From Branchiostoma floridae (Eukaryota; Chordata; Leptocardii; Amphioxiformes; Branchiostomatidae), in assembly GCF_000003815.2 (NCBI RefSeq), contig NC_049988.1, forward strand, positions 17,659,795-17,716,475: 56,681 nt of DNA, written 5' to 3'. The notes beneath the pieces were generated by a model. That model worked only from the letters and a program-made list of their open reading frames with translations, ran no database searches and was not told where the DNA came from. Positions 12,083 to 25,166 of this stretch are shown here, piece by piece (the first letter of the stretch is position 1; each line of letters begins with the position of its first letter). Both the position numbers and the translations under genes were made by a program.

Positions 12083-12189
12083 CTGGCTAAACTCCGAGCA
12101 GATACTGGGGTGGACAGAGGACAGTTTTTCTTCTGAGCGGCCGGCGTTTCTGTGGACACTTTTTTGTGAGCGGTTGGCTTTTCTGACAT
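12083..12189 (-). CDS. Possible 5' exon of the Rossmann-protein gene
   Basis: On the minus strand an ATG with A at -3 opens a frame starting MSEKPTAHKKVST that reaches a donor-like CCAG|GTCAGC at 12083 (107 nt, ending in phase 2). The first confirmed exon is preceded by a good acceptor (TTTCTAAG|TCCGACC-ATG). Splicing the two keeps frame through SPTMRLAVFGATG. This would add about 38 Lys/Thr/Ser-rich residues before the Rossmann fold. Family members normally start at the fold, so it may equally be chance or a 5' UTR. The 1.25-kb transposon would lie in the resulting intron. Confidence 0.3.
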
Positions 12190-12305
12190 AATTAATTTTT
12201 CCGACCGACCGGATTTTCTATCAGTTCTCTTCTAGAATACACAACCGATCTGAGATCATCTGCTGCTGTCCACTCGAGCTCCCAAACATCTGCTTGAAAA
12301 TTAGG

Positions 12306-12496
12306 TACTGTAAATGCAGAATATTCGCGGTTTTCGCGGTGACCACTTTACCGCGAACTTGAAACCACCGCGAACATTTTTCTATAATGGTATTTAACTG
12401 CAGTCTGGTGTTACCGCGAACTTAAATCCACCGCGAAAAGTCCCTTTTCCTGCTACCTCGAAATTAAATCCCGCGAAATTAAATGCATTTACAGTA
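12306..12496. mobile_element. CGCGGT-rich palindromic MITE, copy 2
   Basis: This 191-bp relative of the element at 9121-9332 is in opposite orientation, with termini TACTGTAAATGCA and TGCATTTACAGTA, an exact terminal inverted match over 13 bp. Its interior is packed with ACCGCGAA and TTCGCGGT motifs. Confidence 0.78.
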
Positions 12497-12881
12497 TTGC
12501 TCCAGACCCTTTTGGAATACGATTCTAGTACCTTCGAGTAGATGTTGGGAGAGACGTTATGTCCTCTATGGGGCGTGTAAGACACTCTGTAATACGCAGT
12601 GGCAAAGTGTGTAGAGTATTCTCCAAGCACAGGTTGGGTCGCGGAGATAGTAGTAGTTGGGATTTTTTCCGGCTATTAAAAGGGGCCCGTCTAGCCGGTA
12701 AAAATCCATTTGTACCATTTTGAAGTCTTTTGGTATATACTGTACAACAAGCACTGTATATAACTGCACCTGTATATACCGAAAGACTTAGAAATTGTAC
12801 ATTTTTTTGCTTAGTTTATTTCTTTCGGTCTTGCAATGAAATCCTTTCATTTTACCTTGCTTTCATTGAGCAGTATTTACA

Positions 12882-13094
12882 TACTGTTATGTATTTAATT
12901 TCGCGGTAGCGGGAAAATTGACTTTTCGTGGTGGTTTTCATTTCGAGGTAGCGCCTTTGAGGCTTTGAGTCATGCACTGTAGTCTCTTACTGCCACGGAA
13001 AAATGTTCGCGGTGGTTTCAAATTCGCGGTGAAGCGGCCGCGTTCCGAAAACCGCGAACATTAAACCACCGCGAAAGTTTCTGCATTTACAGTA
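12882..13094. mobile_element. CGCGGT-rich palindromic MITE, copy 3
   Basis: The third copy is 213 bp, with a diverged left end (TACTGTTATGTA) and a canonical right end (TGCATTTACAGTA). It lies about 850 bp upstream of the integrin start codon, in the interval between the two gene starts. Confidence 0.72.
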
Positions 13095-13939
13095 ATCTAT
13101 CGTGGACAAATTGCTTTTTATAGCGCCCCCTTTCTATCTCTAGTGGATGTGCATTTACTCTTATCTTACATTTGGCGGATCGTCGATATCAAACTCAATG
13201 TTAACGTTATATACACAGCCGTACATAATTTTCTATCGAGTATACACTATCAGCTCATCGATTTCGTGAATTCTGGTTTCTCTTTTGAGTCTGTTCGTCT
13301 TGAATGACAGGAGGAAGTAGTGGGCACTGTCAGCAGTTTAAGGGATGACCTCAAAACCGCAGCCCGTATTTTTGGAAGCGTTTCTCATGCTTTAGAGACT
13401 AGAGACGTCCCCTTCGGCTGACTCACGCTTCGCTGTTGGCTTGAGATACTTATCAAACACATCCCCCGAGACTTGGCACTCGGGGAGAAAGTGCAGAAGC
13501 ATGTTCCTTTTCTGCTTTCTCATTGGACCAAATATGGTCAACATCACTCCCAAATCCTTCCTATATGTCATTCAGGAGTTTGTCAGCAACCCCAGTTCGT
13601 TAATGATATATAAGAACACGCTTGTGAAGATTCAATGCCAAGTGTACCAGTGCCACACATTCTTTTCAGTGATCTTGGCTCAACACATTATAAGTTTGTA
13701 CAGCTAAGGTCGGGGTTAAGTCAGAAGGACGATCCAAGGTCACGGTGTTCTGCTGAAGTTGCTTCCGTGGTTAGTATTGGTTGGCGGCGATATCCTGCAG
13801 TCCGTCCCAGTTACTACGTACTGAAATTGGCGGAAGATCGCCTTTCACTGAGGTTGACCGACTTTCACACAGTGCTAGCGCGGTAGGAAGTTTAGTCGGG
13901 CACGCTTGGCTAACATAAAGGTTTCTATATTTCCTTGCA
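13095..13939. other. Upstream region of the integrin gene
   Basis: This non-coding interval directly precedes the integrin ATG and should hold its promoter and 5' UTR. I see no clear TATA box near the start codon and no tandem motif. Overlapping short frames at 13441-13886 lack domains and are not called. Confidence 0.4.
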
Positions 13940-14142
13940 ATGTTCCGCGTTAACTGCTTTAAAACTAAAACTGGAGACAACAAGACGGCTATGTGGGTCT
14001 GGTTGATTTTTCTGTCAGCGACTGTGGACGTTGAAGGGTTCAATTTGGACGTGGAGAGTCGTCTGCTGTACCGGGGACCTACTGGCAGCGGCTTCGGCGC
14101 CTCGCTCGACTTCCACCGAGAAACTAACGGCGGAGGGGCGGG
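13940..14142 (+). other. Integrin exon 1: signal peptide and start of blade 1
   Basis: Reading from ATG 13991 gives MWVWLIFLSATVDVEG followed by FNLDVESRLLYRGP, the usual mature alpha-chain start (FNLD). The upstream in-frame ATG at 13940 would add 17 polar residues before the hydrophobic stretch. Cleavage after the VEG is likely on either start. GSGFGASLDF near the end of the exon is the first FG-GAP FG motif, and the exon ends at GG|GTAAG in phase 2. Confidence 0.85.
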
Positions 14143-17100
14143 GTAAGTTCTAACATTACAGTTTCACCTTTTCTTCTGTGTAATGCTGTAATACCGGTAC
14201 CGGCGAGTACATATTGATGCTTTCGACGTATATCTTTGAATTGCATTTACTTTATAGTGATACTTTTTTATAATCTGACAAGATTTGGGCTATAGAGTCA
14301 TTGTATATCATATTTCCTCACGGTATTCCAATGTTTTCATAGGCAAAAATAACAGTTAAACACAGGCTTATCAAAAAGAGCAACTTCGAGTGATTCAACA
14401 GTCGGTAATAAATGGAACAGTCTGTGACTCACTCACTCACTCAATCACGGCCCGTAACCTCAGTGGTCGTAGGGGCTCCCCGACATCCAGTAGCATACAA
14501 TAACATGAATTTCGGAGCATCGGAAGCCATTGAGCTTGAATCTGCGGTTGCATGCCGTAAATTTTCTTTGATGAGTTTGATTTTATGAAACGCTTTCTTT
14601 CATTTTCTTTGTTAAAAAATTAAGCAAATTTGCCGTCCATTGACAGCGAGTATAGTCTAGTCATACTTTCTATCCACCGAAAGAAAGACTCACCGGGTAC
14701 TTCCGCATATTCTGCAAGAAGGGTTTAGAATACGTCTTGTTTTGGACGTCTTTTAAGTCGTTTCTGTTTGGCATTTTCTTTGTCAGGTTTCCTTAGCATA
14801 ACGAAGAAGAAACTCGAACAAAACGCATAGAAATAAGACATAGAAATGAAGTCGGAACATAACCTCTGCTTAAAGAGAAATTTCCACACAACTTCACAGG
14901 TAGCGATCTAAAATACGAACCACGGGTGGTCTCTTTGAACAAAGACTTCTCTACCAGTAGCACGAAACGGGAAACGCTGTTCCCAACACCTGAATGTTTC
15001 TGATTAAACTCTGTAACTAAAGTCACTCTAGAGACAGCTGTTCAAGAGAAGCCGGCACAAACTTCATACCGCGTGTTCCTAAAACTGGCTCCCCTTTGTT
15101 TCTGTTGAGACTAGAGTTTCAAACAGACCACCGTATGCTTCCTGTCTTTGTGTCAATTTATCTAAAAATCAATTTAATGCGAGGGTCAGTTTTCATCCAC
15201 CTCTGCTTGGAGTACATCACGTAAAGTTTTCTCACAAAACATTGGGGATTATAGTACGGATAAGCTAGCCTAGTTTTCGGCCACTTTGTGAAGGGGTCTG
15301 TTGAGGAACTTTTATACTTCTTGTCAACTTGATGTCTGAAGATACTTGGCCGTTATTTGGATTACGTGGTATTTCATTAAAACCATGGAAACCTTATCCT
15401 TTTGCGGCTGAGGGCACCAAATGAGATTTAGAGAGAATCTCTGATAATCCCTGCCCCCTCATTTATTTCGGTCCTGAAGGAAGAGAGAGAGAGAGAGAAA
15501 GAAAGAGAACTTTATTGCGCGACATTTGTACATGGTACAATGTATGGAAACAACTATTACACAAAGTACAAAATAGGGGCGCAGCGTTCATGTAAGCGTA
15601 TAGACAAAGACTTAACATCCTATTTAGTAGGGCTAACACAAGCCTTTGATATAGTGTTACGATCGAGTTGGGCTAATCATGAGTTTCATTATTCTTTCTG
15701 AAGAAATAACACAGCACGTGCCCGTATACATCTGCCTATGTTTTCTTTAACGGGCTTTGAAAGTTTGATGCAAGTCACGACATTCACGAGGCTTACGTGG
15801 TCCATTTGGTGCAAATCTTGCGAGACGACTATTTTACAAAAAAAAATTTGACTCAACTTACCAAAAGAAGATAAAATCGTTTGACTCAAGTCTTGCACGG
15901 TGAGGGACCCGGGTCACATTCGTTCATATATGTAGCTTGCTGCGCGATTTGTTTTATGTCGTAGGATTTTCAAGCTAGCAGTTTGTGACATATAGATCAA
16001 ACAGTTGCCGACAGGGATCTAAGACTGCCTTTTCCGCTGAATATTATAACATATAAGCAAGAATGTTATCAGGTTGCGATCGTATGATCGATATGTATAC
16101 AACGTACGGTTATACTCTACTTATTCTATTACCTATACTCTACTCTACTTTACTTTGCACTTCTACTGATCTCTACTAGGCTCTAATTTACTGATCTTTA
16201 CTCTAGTGATCTCTTCTCTTCTCTTCTCTTCTCTTCTCTTCTCTTCTCTTCTCTTCTCTTCTCTTCTCTTCTCTACCTTAAGCTCCTCTCCTCTCCGCTC
16301 GAATCAACTCTCGACTCTCTTAGTAGCTCCTCTCTGCTCTTTACTCTAACGTTAATCATACCTTTAATACTCTACCCTTGTCTGCTTTACCAGCTTAGTG
16401 GTTGGAGCACCCTTCGCCCTGGACGCGGCGGCCGGAAGCGTGTCTACAGGCGCCGTGTTCAGATGTCCCGGTCAGGACGGACTTGGTGCCAATTCAACAT
16501 GTCACAGGCTTCCGCTCGAGCTCGCAGACGGTAAGTTGGGCCTAGGAAATATGACGTAATAATCTCCAAGCAGATGTAAGGGTCTAACTCGTGGTGCTTT
16601 ACCTTTTGTTTTTACAACATAATTGACGCTACTTCACCTTTATACGCGAGGTAACCTATATCCGATGAGTTTCAAAGAACAGGTTATTTTGGAATGTCAA
16701 GTCGACGGACGGTTGTTTCAAACTGCAGCATTTTGCAGCAATTTGAAACCACCATCCGTTGACTTCGATAGTTCTAAAGTACCATGTTTCTAGATAGATT
16801 ACCAATCGGATAAAGGTGAACTAGAGTCACATCTACTTGGACATTAGTAGAAAGGCATAGAGGGTTGGGGTCACTGGGTTGAGGAGAGGAGTGGATTAAT
16901 TATAAGAGAATCATTCGTAGGTAAGTGATGAAAGTGTAGAAAAAAATAGATAATGAAAGTAAATGAAAATTACATGCAGGCAAAAGAATAAGAATGAATG
17001 AAGACTTTTATTATACAGTTTTCCCCAACCGAGCTAAGTACAGGTCACAACAAGTCAAAACATATATACATATAAAAGTATCACAAAACTTGTTTAATGC

Positions 17101-19575
17101 AGAGGTTTGGCTTCTTCTCGCTTATTGGTAATGGTGAAAATGTAGGACTGTATGGGTTTAGCTATGGTTGGTTTGTCAAAACGCATGAGAAATATATTAT
17201 TAAACTTGTCAGTGCTACTCATGTGTCTAAAATGTACTTTCTATGTAATTAAGGAAATGTTTTGAAAAACTCAAGTGATTTTCTGTTCTTGTGGCAAGTG
17301 AAAGCATAAAGCTTATGGGTGTGGGGAATTGCTGAACACAATACGCCTGTCGTGCGCGGGCGGTGAACATGTGTGATGGCAGATAAGGGCGATAGTCGTG
17401 TCACGGACATCCTGGCATGAGCAGTTTCCCGCGTATTTTCGCAGTCGTCACGAAGTGTCGTTTGACAGTCCTGCTATTCAAATTTTGCTGCGTAATAGAA
17501 CGTGAGGTCATTCCTCTGACATTCGGATTATAGCAGATTCATGGGAACAGGAGTTATGAGAAAGGAAGCGATGTTCCAGTTTCAGTTCATTCAAGCATCC
17601 TGCTCACCCCTGAACTTCCGCAAACGTTCACAATGGCCTCAAGTTTCTGATGTGACGTCATTTTCAGACGACATATAAGAAATTCAGGCCAAATAATTAA
17701 AAATTCATACAAAAGATATTGTCAATAATTGCACAATTTTGCGAATTGTGAATTTTTTGTAATATTTGAAATAAATTGAAACTTCAGCCCAATTTGTCAT
17801 TTGTCATAGAGAACTCCGTCTGAGTTCATCACACGGATTTGCGCCACTTTGGCGCAATTCTTTGGTGCCATCTATTGAAATCGTCAGCATTTCCTTTGCC
17901 ATCCAATCACGATGTCCGTTACATGCACGTTTCAGCCAAGCCTGACCAGATGATGGGCGCCACCGTGCGGACGTCGCCCAGTGAGGACCTAATTGTCGTA
18001 AGTCTGACAACTTTTTCTGTTCCCCTTTTGATGCAATAAATAAAAGCGACACACTAATGATTGGCTGATAGGCAACTTGCGACAAAAGCAAGGAAACATT
18101 TTGCTACTTCCACGGAAGCAAATCACCCTTTCTTCTTCCACAATCCACCTCTCAGGAGGAAGTTCCACACTGAAAGCTTCTTTCACATATTACTACACAG
18201 CGTGAATCGTATAGAATAAGCTCCTCGTGGTTGCTTACCTGATTGGCGTATCCTTAACCTTTTCAAGTCAAACGTAAACAAACATTTGACATCACAATCC
18301 AGTACAGTACGTAGCCCAAAACGTTTGAGTGGCTCTTGTTTTGTGGTGAATCTGAGAAGTAAATAATAAAGAAAAGAAAGGAAAATAGATCATATCACAA
18401 AATGAACTTCCCTTCCCCCATCTGCACAGTTTTCCCTCAAACAACTTCTTATTGTGTGCATAAAAAAGTAGTCTGTGTAACAAACTTTGCTGTCCGGGGC
18501 TGTAACTGGCCCCTCCCCGCTAGGAGGCCTAGGCCGGCGGATGTTGGGCGGGCTGCTATAAGCTAAATTTAATCAGGCTAAAAAAAGAATTTTCTATTAA
18601 ATCCAGGCATGCGCACCGCGGTACTGGTACAAGGGACTGCGGGGGTTCAGCGAGAGTTGGAATCTCGTCGGAAACTGTCTTCTCGCGAGAAGAAACATGA
18701 CGCGGATCCAGGAATTTTCACCCTGCAAAAACAGTAAGATGATAGTTTCTATCCTTAGATAGATTCTTGAGTCCATCAGAGATCATCATTTCACTTGAGA
18801 CTTGTTTAGTGACGATTCAGTCTTCATCTTATTGAAAGTTAAATGAATGAATGTTTAATCTATTTACTAGATGGTTTGCGTGCGTGCAAGCGTGCGTTAG
18901 TGACATATTAGCAAAGATTAAAGAAATGTTACTCATGTTCTTTCAGGAGAATTTAAAAGAGCTGCATGGTTCGAGGAAGGATTCTGTCAAGCGGGGACAA
19001 GCGCTGCGATCACACAGGTGATATGTAAATCACATTTCAAGAGGGCGGGATGGTGTAGGGGTCTAGCCGATGTCCCAAGGAGTAGTTTATTTACGGTCTT
19101 TCTTTGCACTACAGTGTTAGAACCACATGATAACTAGCAGGGCACCCGGACTAATAGTGATCATTGACTTCAACGGGATATCTTTGTTTCCTTACAGAAT
19201 GGAGATATCGTGTTTGGAGCCCCCGGCAGCTACCTGTGGGAAGGTAGGCACAACGCATTTTCTAGCACTTACGCTCAGAGAGAAGCAGAGTCATGTATTA
19301 TATTCATACAAGCGAATGCACTAATGCACTGACACACATTAATAGACGCGTAGATACAAATAAACGCGCATGCATGCACACAGACACACACATGCACAGA
19401 CACACACACACACACACACATGCACACAGACAGACACACACACAGAGACACATGTACACACATGTACACACACACACACACACACACTGTGACACACACA
19501 GGCACACACACACAGACACAGATACACACACACACACACACTGTGACACACACAGGCACACACACACAGACACAG

Positions 19576-19619
<44 letters not shown>

Positions 19620-22600
19620 GCACACAGATACAGACACACACACAGAAATACAAACACACTTCATGTTTAAGCACCCTTAATTAATAGTTTCAATGATCAG
19701 AAAAGGAAGAAATGATTGTCTTTCTTTAAAATTGTTATTACAGGGCAGATCTTCTCCATCGACCGGCTAACTCTGGACTTAGGACAAACCGACCAGAGGC
19801 AAAACTACTTCGACGATTACTCTGGTATGTCATATCCCCTCCAGTAAAAAAATTGCATGACTATGGTTTGTACCTAATTCATAGTTAATGATGAACAAGT
19901 TATAACTACGGCACTTATACCCGTAGATAGACAATACAAAGGTTACGCGTATACAACAAGCAACTACATTAGTTTTGTAAACGGTCAGATGTTTAAGATA
20001 GCATCCGCTTACGAGAAAATAGAAACGTATCTAGTTTCTTCAGTAACTTTTGCATTGAGTATCTCACCTGTATATCTGGCCTTCATCGATTAATGGCGTT
20101 TACATATCTTAAAGTCTTAAGTCTCATTGTATCATATTAGAGATGAATCTTCTCTAATTTGAACTTAAGCGGGATTGTAGGACGCGGGTTCGAATCGGGA
20201 ATGCTACCCCACTGCCTTTACGTTTGGGTACTAGGTTCATGTACATGTATGTGGGACTTTTACGCCATGGTAGAGGTTAAATTTTAAGACTGACAGTCCT
20301 GATGTTTTTCTCTGCAGGAATGTCTGTAGCTGCTGGGGACTTGTCAGGCAGCGGTGAAGAAGGTAATAAGAGCTGTTTTATTGATTTCTGTTTATTTTCC
20401 ACTTTTTATTTTGTAATATTTGAAAGCCTCAAAGGAGCAAATCTAAATAGTCGGTTCCGAAATTTCGCGGGAAAACAATAAAAATTAATACACATTACAT
20501 TGGACTCACTATTTGACAATCATAAACATGTCGTTATTAACTTTATTTCACCTGTAGATTACGCCATCGGCGGGCCAAGGGCGAAAAGAATAATGGGATT
20601 GGTGAGTTTGTACACCATAGTTTTTGAATGGACTGACCCTCACTGTCAATTAAAAATTCAGGCAATAAGACTGTGGCCTCAAGTTGGCCAATATCTTTTT
20701 CATTTTTTTTACTCCTACTTCTTCGTTTTGAATTATATTTTTTGACATACCGTGAAAAAAAGAAAGATGGTTAGAAAGATACACACATATGGTTGTACAT
20801 GCTGTCTATTTAGACACAACCAAGTGACCGTCTATCTGTCACATTCTTTAGGGCAGTTCTGGCTGCTCCACATTGCACTGCAGCATAGGTGTCGCTGCTG
20901 ACAGATGCGCCCCCAAACGTTATGATATATACTACTGTTCTATTGCAGGTATCTATTGTGAACAAGAATATGGAATTTATCACTGAGCTGATAGGAGAAC
21001 AGGTAAAACAACAGCTTAATCTACAATCAATTATCGCCAGTTGTAAAAGTATAGTATGAAGTGTAAAATACAAAGCTCTAATTTTGTCGTCACGTTGCAT
21101 GCGCCTATCATTTGTGAACATTTGCGTTTCAGCTTGCTTCTGGTTTCGGGTCGTCCCTCTGTGTCACGGATGTTAACGGTGACGGGTAAGATGTTTTTTT
21201 TATTCTAGTCTCAAACCAACCTCAGTCATAGATACGACATCTTATCTGGTAAGCTTGTATTCCTCGTTTACATTGTTTATGTTTTATATGTTCTCATTCG
21301 CTTGAAATAGAAAAGTCTCAATCTCTCAATGTTCACAATAAAATTCTGAAAGAAGTAAATCATCCCTTAAAGCAAAAAAAAATAAAAAAATCCGCTTTTC
21401 ACACAATCGTCTTGCGTTTGTTGTCGTCCAACCCGTTTATCTATGAAAATGTTTGATCATACAGCATACAGAAGTCAAACCCTTAAAATAGTTTCTAGTA
21501 AAAATGTATTCAGAATAAATGTCATTTCCCTTTTACTATCACCTATATTTTATTTCTTTGTTAAGAATCAATCCTGTATACCACTGTTTTTCTTTGTGAT
21601 TAGCATTTTTGTATGATCTTGCGGTAAAGTTTTCATTTGTTTTTCACCAGGCGTCAGGACTTGCTGATCAGTGCGCCGTACTACAGCGTGCTGAGCGGCC
21701 CCACCATGCAGGGGGACGTGGGGCGGGTGTACGTGTTCCTCTGCAGGCCCGAGCTGAGATATTGCGGTCTGGTAGCAGTAAGTATGACGTTTATAGATCA
21801 GATCAATCCCCTTTCAAATGAGAAACAACATGTTTTGTATGTTTTTTGTGTTCATTTCTTTGTTTTTCCGAACATTTTGTCCAGAATTTCTGGATGTATT
21901 TGAAATGATATCTGATATCTTGATAGAAGACAAAGGTCAAGTTCTATCAGCATTGTAGCAGCAAGTCGTGTTTTTCGTTGTCGTCCTTGACATGTTGTAG
22001 TCTTGATTTTGTTATGGAAGATGTCTTTGTTTGAGTCCCCTATTAACGAGGTACTGATAGTACTAAACGCGGTAAATTTGAACAACAACGACAAATGTCC
22101 AAGTAGAAATCTGGGTGAAAAATCATGAAGCTCCCTGTCAGGATATTTTACTTCACAGCTCCGATTTTCACGATTTTCCTCTCAACATTTCTTTCAACAT
22201 TTGCTTTGCCTTTCCTCCACAGGCAAAGGGCTCGATTCGGGACACCACGCCCATAACGGGCCGATCCGCTGGAGGGCGCTTCGGCACGGCCATGGTTGCC
22301 TTGGGCGATATGGACAGCGATGGGTTCAACGGTAAGTCAGTTCTCGTTGTCGTACATTGGCAGCATGTCGTAGCCTGGAGCCCAGCCTCGTTGTGCTTTT
22401 AGTCGCCCCCCGAATGTCCGCTTGCAAGGCTCCATGCTACTATATCGAACTAAGGCGCCAAAACGTTGTCTATCTTTTCTTCATCGATAGGAATTATTGT
22501 TATCGATAGGAATTATTGTTAAATTACAAGTCGCTTACTCATAACTACCATCGCGTGTATGCCTTGTTTGTTAACGAACTGTGCACCAGCCCACAAGACA

Positions 22601-25120
22601 TAACACAGCGCAGTAAAAAGTCAATAGTTAGATTTAACAACGTTCAAGTATCATGCTGCAAGGCTGTTCAGTCCGTTTTCCTTCTTGAAAAGAAATACCT
22701 AAGAAACTGGTGACTTTTAATTTCTCTCTCAGATGTGGCGGTTGGTGCGCCGTATGCAGGCAAGACAGGAGAAGGAGTGGTGTATATCTTTAGGGGATCG
22801 CCAGAGGGCCTGAGAGAGGAACCATCACTGGTAAGAACCACAGAAAACAAGTTTTTTTTTGTTCAAACAAGATAACTGGCCACAATATTTTTTTTCTTCA
22901 TATTTATGACAAAACGTCACGTTTGGGACCGCATTGTTAGTAGCGACACCTAGCTGCAGTACGCAAAAGAAGTCAGTAATGCACTGCACTGAGGAAGGCG
23001 AGGAACGGTCACCGAAATTGACGTCGGCTGTCGGTTTATACATATACATATCTTGGTTGTAAATAAAAGACTTCATTAATTTCCAACGTGTTGAAATCAT
23101 TTACAGATGTAAGGGCGATATACGGATGCCAAACGGTTAAAGCTTCCACTGTTTTATTGTATTATCTATGCTACATGGAAATTTAGCCGTCTAAGACAAT
23201 TCGTTTTTAGTATAAGTTCATCCTGGCACTGTTTTGAAATTCATTTTTTCCTTGTTCATCAGACAATAGAAGCGAGCTCTGTTGGGCCCGGTCTGAAGTC
23301 GTTTGGGTACTCACTATCGGGCGGTGTGGATGTGGACGGCAACCTTTACCCAGGTGGGATGTCTTTAAGATAAGATGAAAACATACTGTCCCTCGTGTGC
23401 CGCATAAAAAGAATGTATATATGGTACTTTTGCTACAACACAACATAGATAATACAGAAACACATTACTAATGATTGCATAGTAACCAATTCAAGAACAG
23501 CATATTAGTTACCGACTTCAAGAACAGCATATTAGTTACCGACTACAAGAACAGCATATTAGTTCCCGACTACAAGTACATTTTGCTACATTCTGATTTC
23601 TGTTATATTGCTTCTCCATTCGATTGTGCGAGATTCGTTCTTAAGAAATGTAGCTGGGCGATTTTACGATGCGTGTTTCTACATTGATGTTGCAGATTTG
23701 GCAGTTGGTGCATTTGAATCTGATGCTGCAACAGTTTTCAGGTAAGATCCGGAAAAAAAAGTTCAGTTCTAGATGAAAAGGAGCCCTTCAGCAAGGCTAC
23801 AAGTGAAGGATAACGCTATTACCCATAGGTCCTCTGATCCTTCTGAAATCATACTGTACGTCACGTAACCTGAACGAAAATGTGTTTCACCAGCGGGACA
23901 AGGGTGCTCGGTAGTCGGTATCACCCCCGTCTCGGTTGAAGAATGGTCCTTTAGCTCTATAATATTTTATGACGAATTTTGATTTACATGAGGAGAAGGA
24001 CTAGCAATCCTTCACTCTACAAATATACCCTGCTGCAGAAACAGCAAGGAAATTGCCGATATTTGTGCCACTAAATAAAGGTGACAAACAAACAAACTAG
24101 CCTGTACAGGATGAAGCTTCGCGCTAACAATCTTCACATGAAACTCTCTCCCAGGTCCGTTCCCGTGATTGACATCGTCACGGCCGTGCTGTCTGTCCGC
24201 CCCAGAGTTGTGGACACGGAGACCAGACGGTGCTCTACAGCTGACGGGGGGAGGGCCGCCTGGTACGTTCCATAGTATGATCAACCGAATAACAACAACA
24301 ACAATAATAATAAAAATAACACAATCAGCGGGAAATTGGTGACGAATAAAGCAATAAACTTACAACAACTACAATAACTACAAGATAGTTCTCGGATTTA
24401 TGAAATCGACCTCCGATTTCTTGTTTATTGAGTCGTAACTTCTTCTCTTGAAGCTTGAGGAGTTCCTCTGGAAGCCCGGGGTTTTCCTATCTCTAGCATG
24501 TCCAAACATTTCTTTAAAAGTCCAATAGCTGTGAGAACTCCCATATTCAGTTGGGTTGGAGCTATTCTGCTCATTCTCCGTAGACAGACGGTTGCTTCAT
24601 CACCTCAGGTGACTCCCCTCTCGAGTATTCTCTCCATAGACCATGTATTTGGGCCGTTCCTCTTTCGTAGACAGTTCGTCCTCACGGTGTTGATGATATC
24701 AACCTCGGTAAGGCAGTTGTCACGTAGTTTAGCTGACATGTTCCTTGTTTCTCCGGTGCCAGTTTCAGCGTGATGCTGTGTGTGGAGTACGGCGGCCATG
24801 GCGTGCCCGACACGCAGGACTTCCTGGTGGAGGTGGTGTTAGACGGCCCGTTATTGCCTCTCCAGCGAGCCGTGCTGAAACAAGACAAGTCACAACTCGC
24901 CATGAGTCTGCTGAAGAGACAGACGAGCTGCATGATGCTGGAAGTTCATCTCAAGGTATGACGCTGAACATTTGACACCTGCACGATCGTTTATGATTTA
25001 TTTACACCGTATTGTTACCTGCGCCAAGTTTTCGGAAGCGTTCGCGTGTGTGCGTCTGCATGCTTGTGTGTTAACGCGTTAACTCGAGAATGCCTGAATG
25101 GATTATCTTCAAATCCAGAA

Positions 25121-25166
<46 letters not shown>

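Larger units (their letters stand above)
16394..23741 (+). other. Integrin exons 2-16: seven-bladed beta-propeller
   Basis: FG-GAP signatures occur in order: LVVGAPFA (exon 2), DIVFGAPGSY (exon 6), SVAAGDLSG and YAIGGPRA (exons 8-9), SGFGSSLCVTD with LLISAPYY (exons 11-12), GRFGTAMVALGD with VAVGAPYAG (exons 13-14), and KSFGYSLSGGVD with LAVGAF (exons 15-16). Calcium loops of the DxDxDG type read DLSGSGEED, DVNGDGRQD, DMDSDGFND and DVDGNLYPD in the last four blades. The cysteine-rich stretch ending NMTRIQEFSPC (exon 4) is typical of blade 2. With no I-domain insert, the ligand site would be the propeller surface with the partner beta subunit. Confidence 0.93.

Noticed and set aside
19275-19680. 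Several 86-129 codon frames of Cys/Val or His/Thr repeats on both strands
   Set aside because: They are translations of a CA microsatellite, which lacks stop codons in several frames; there is no splice context, and the integrin exons flank them.
20165-20270. B-box-like GGTTCGAATC near 20,187
   Set aside because: No A-box at tRNA spacing and no acceptor stem, so there is not enough for a tRNA or SINE call.
22985-23020. Hammerhead-ribozyme-like CTGAGGA...CGAAA in a dispersed repeat
   Set aside because: The core heptamer matches CTGANGA, but the stem II strands do not pair convincingly, the expected first G-C pair is absent, and the copy at 35820-35965 lacks the heptamer.
24498-24773. 91-codon plus-strand frame before integrin exon 18
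   Set aside because: It is mostly intron; the real exon starts at 24763 in another frame.
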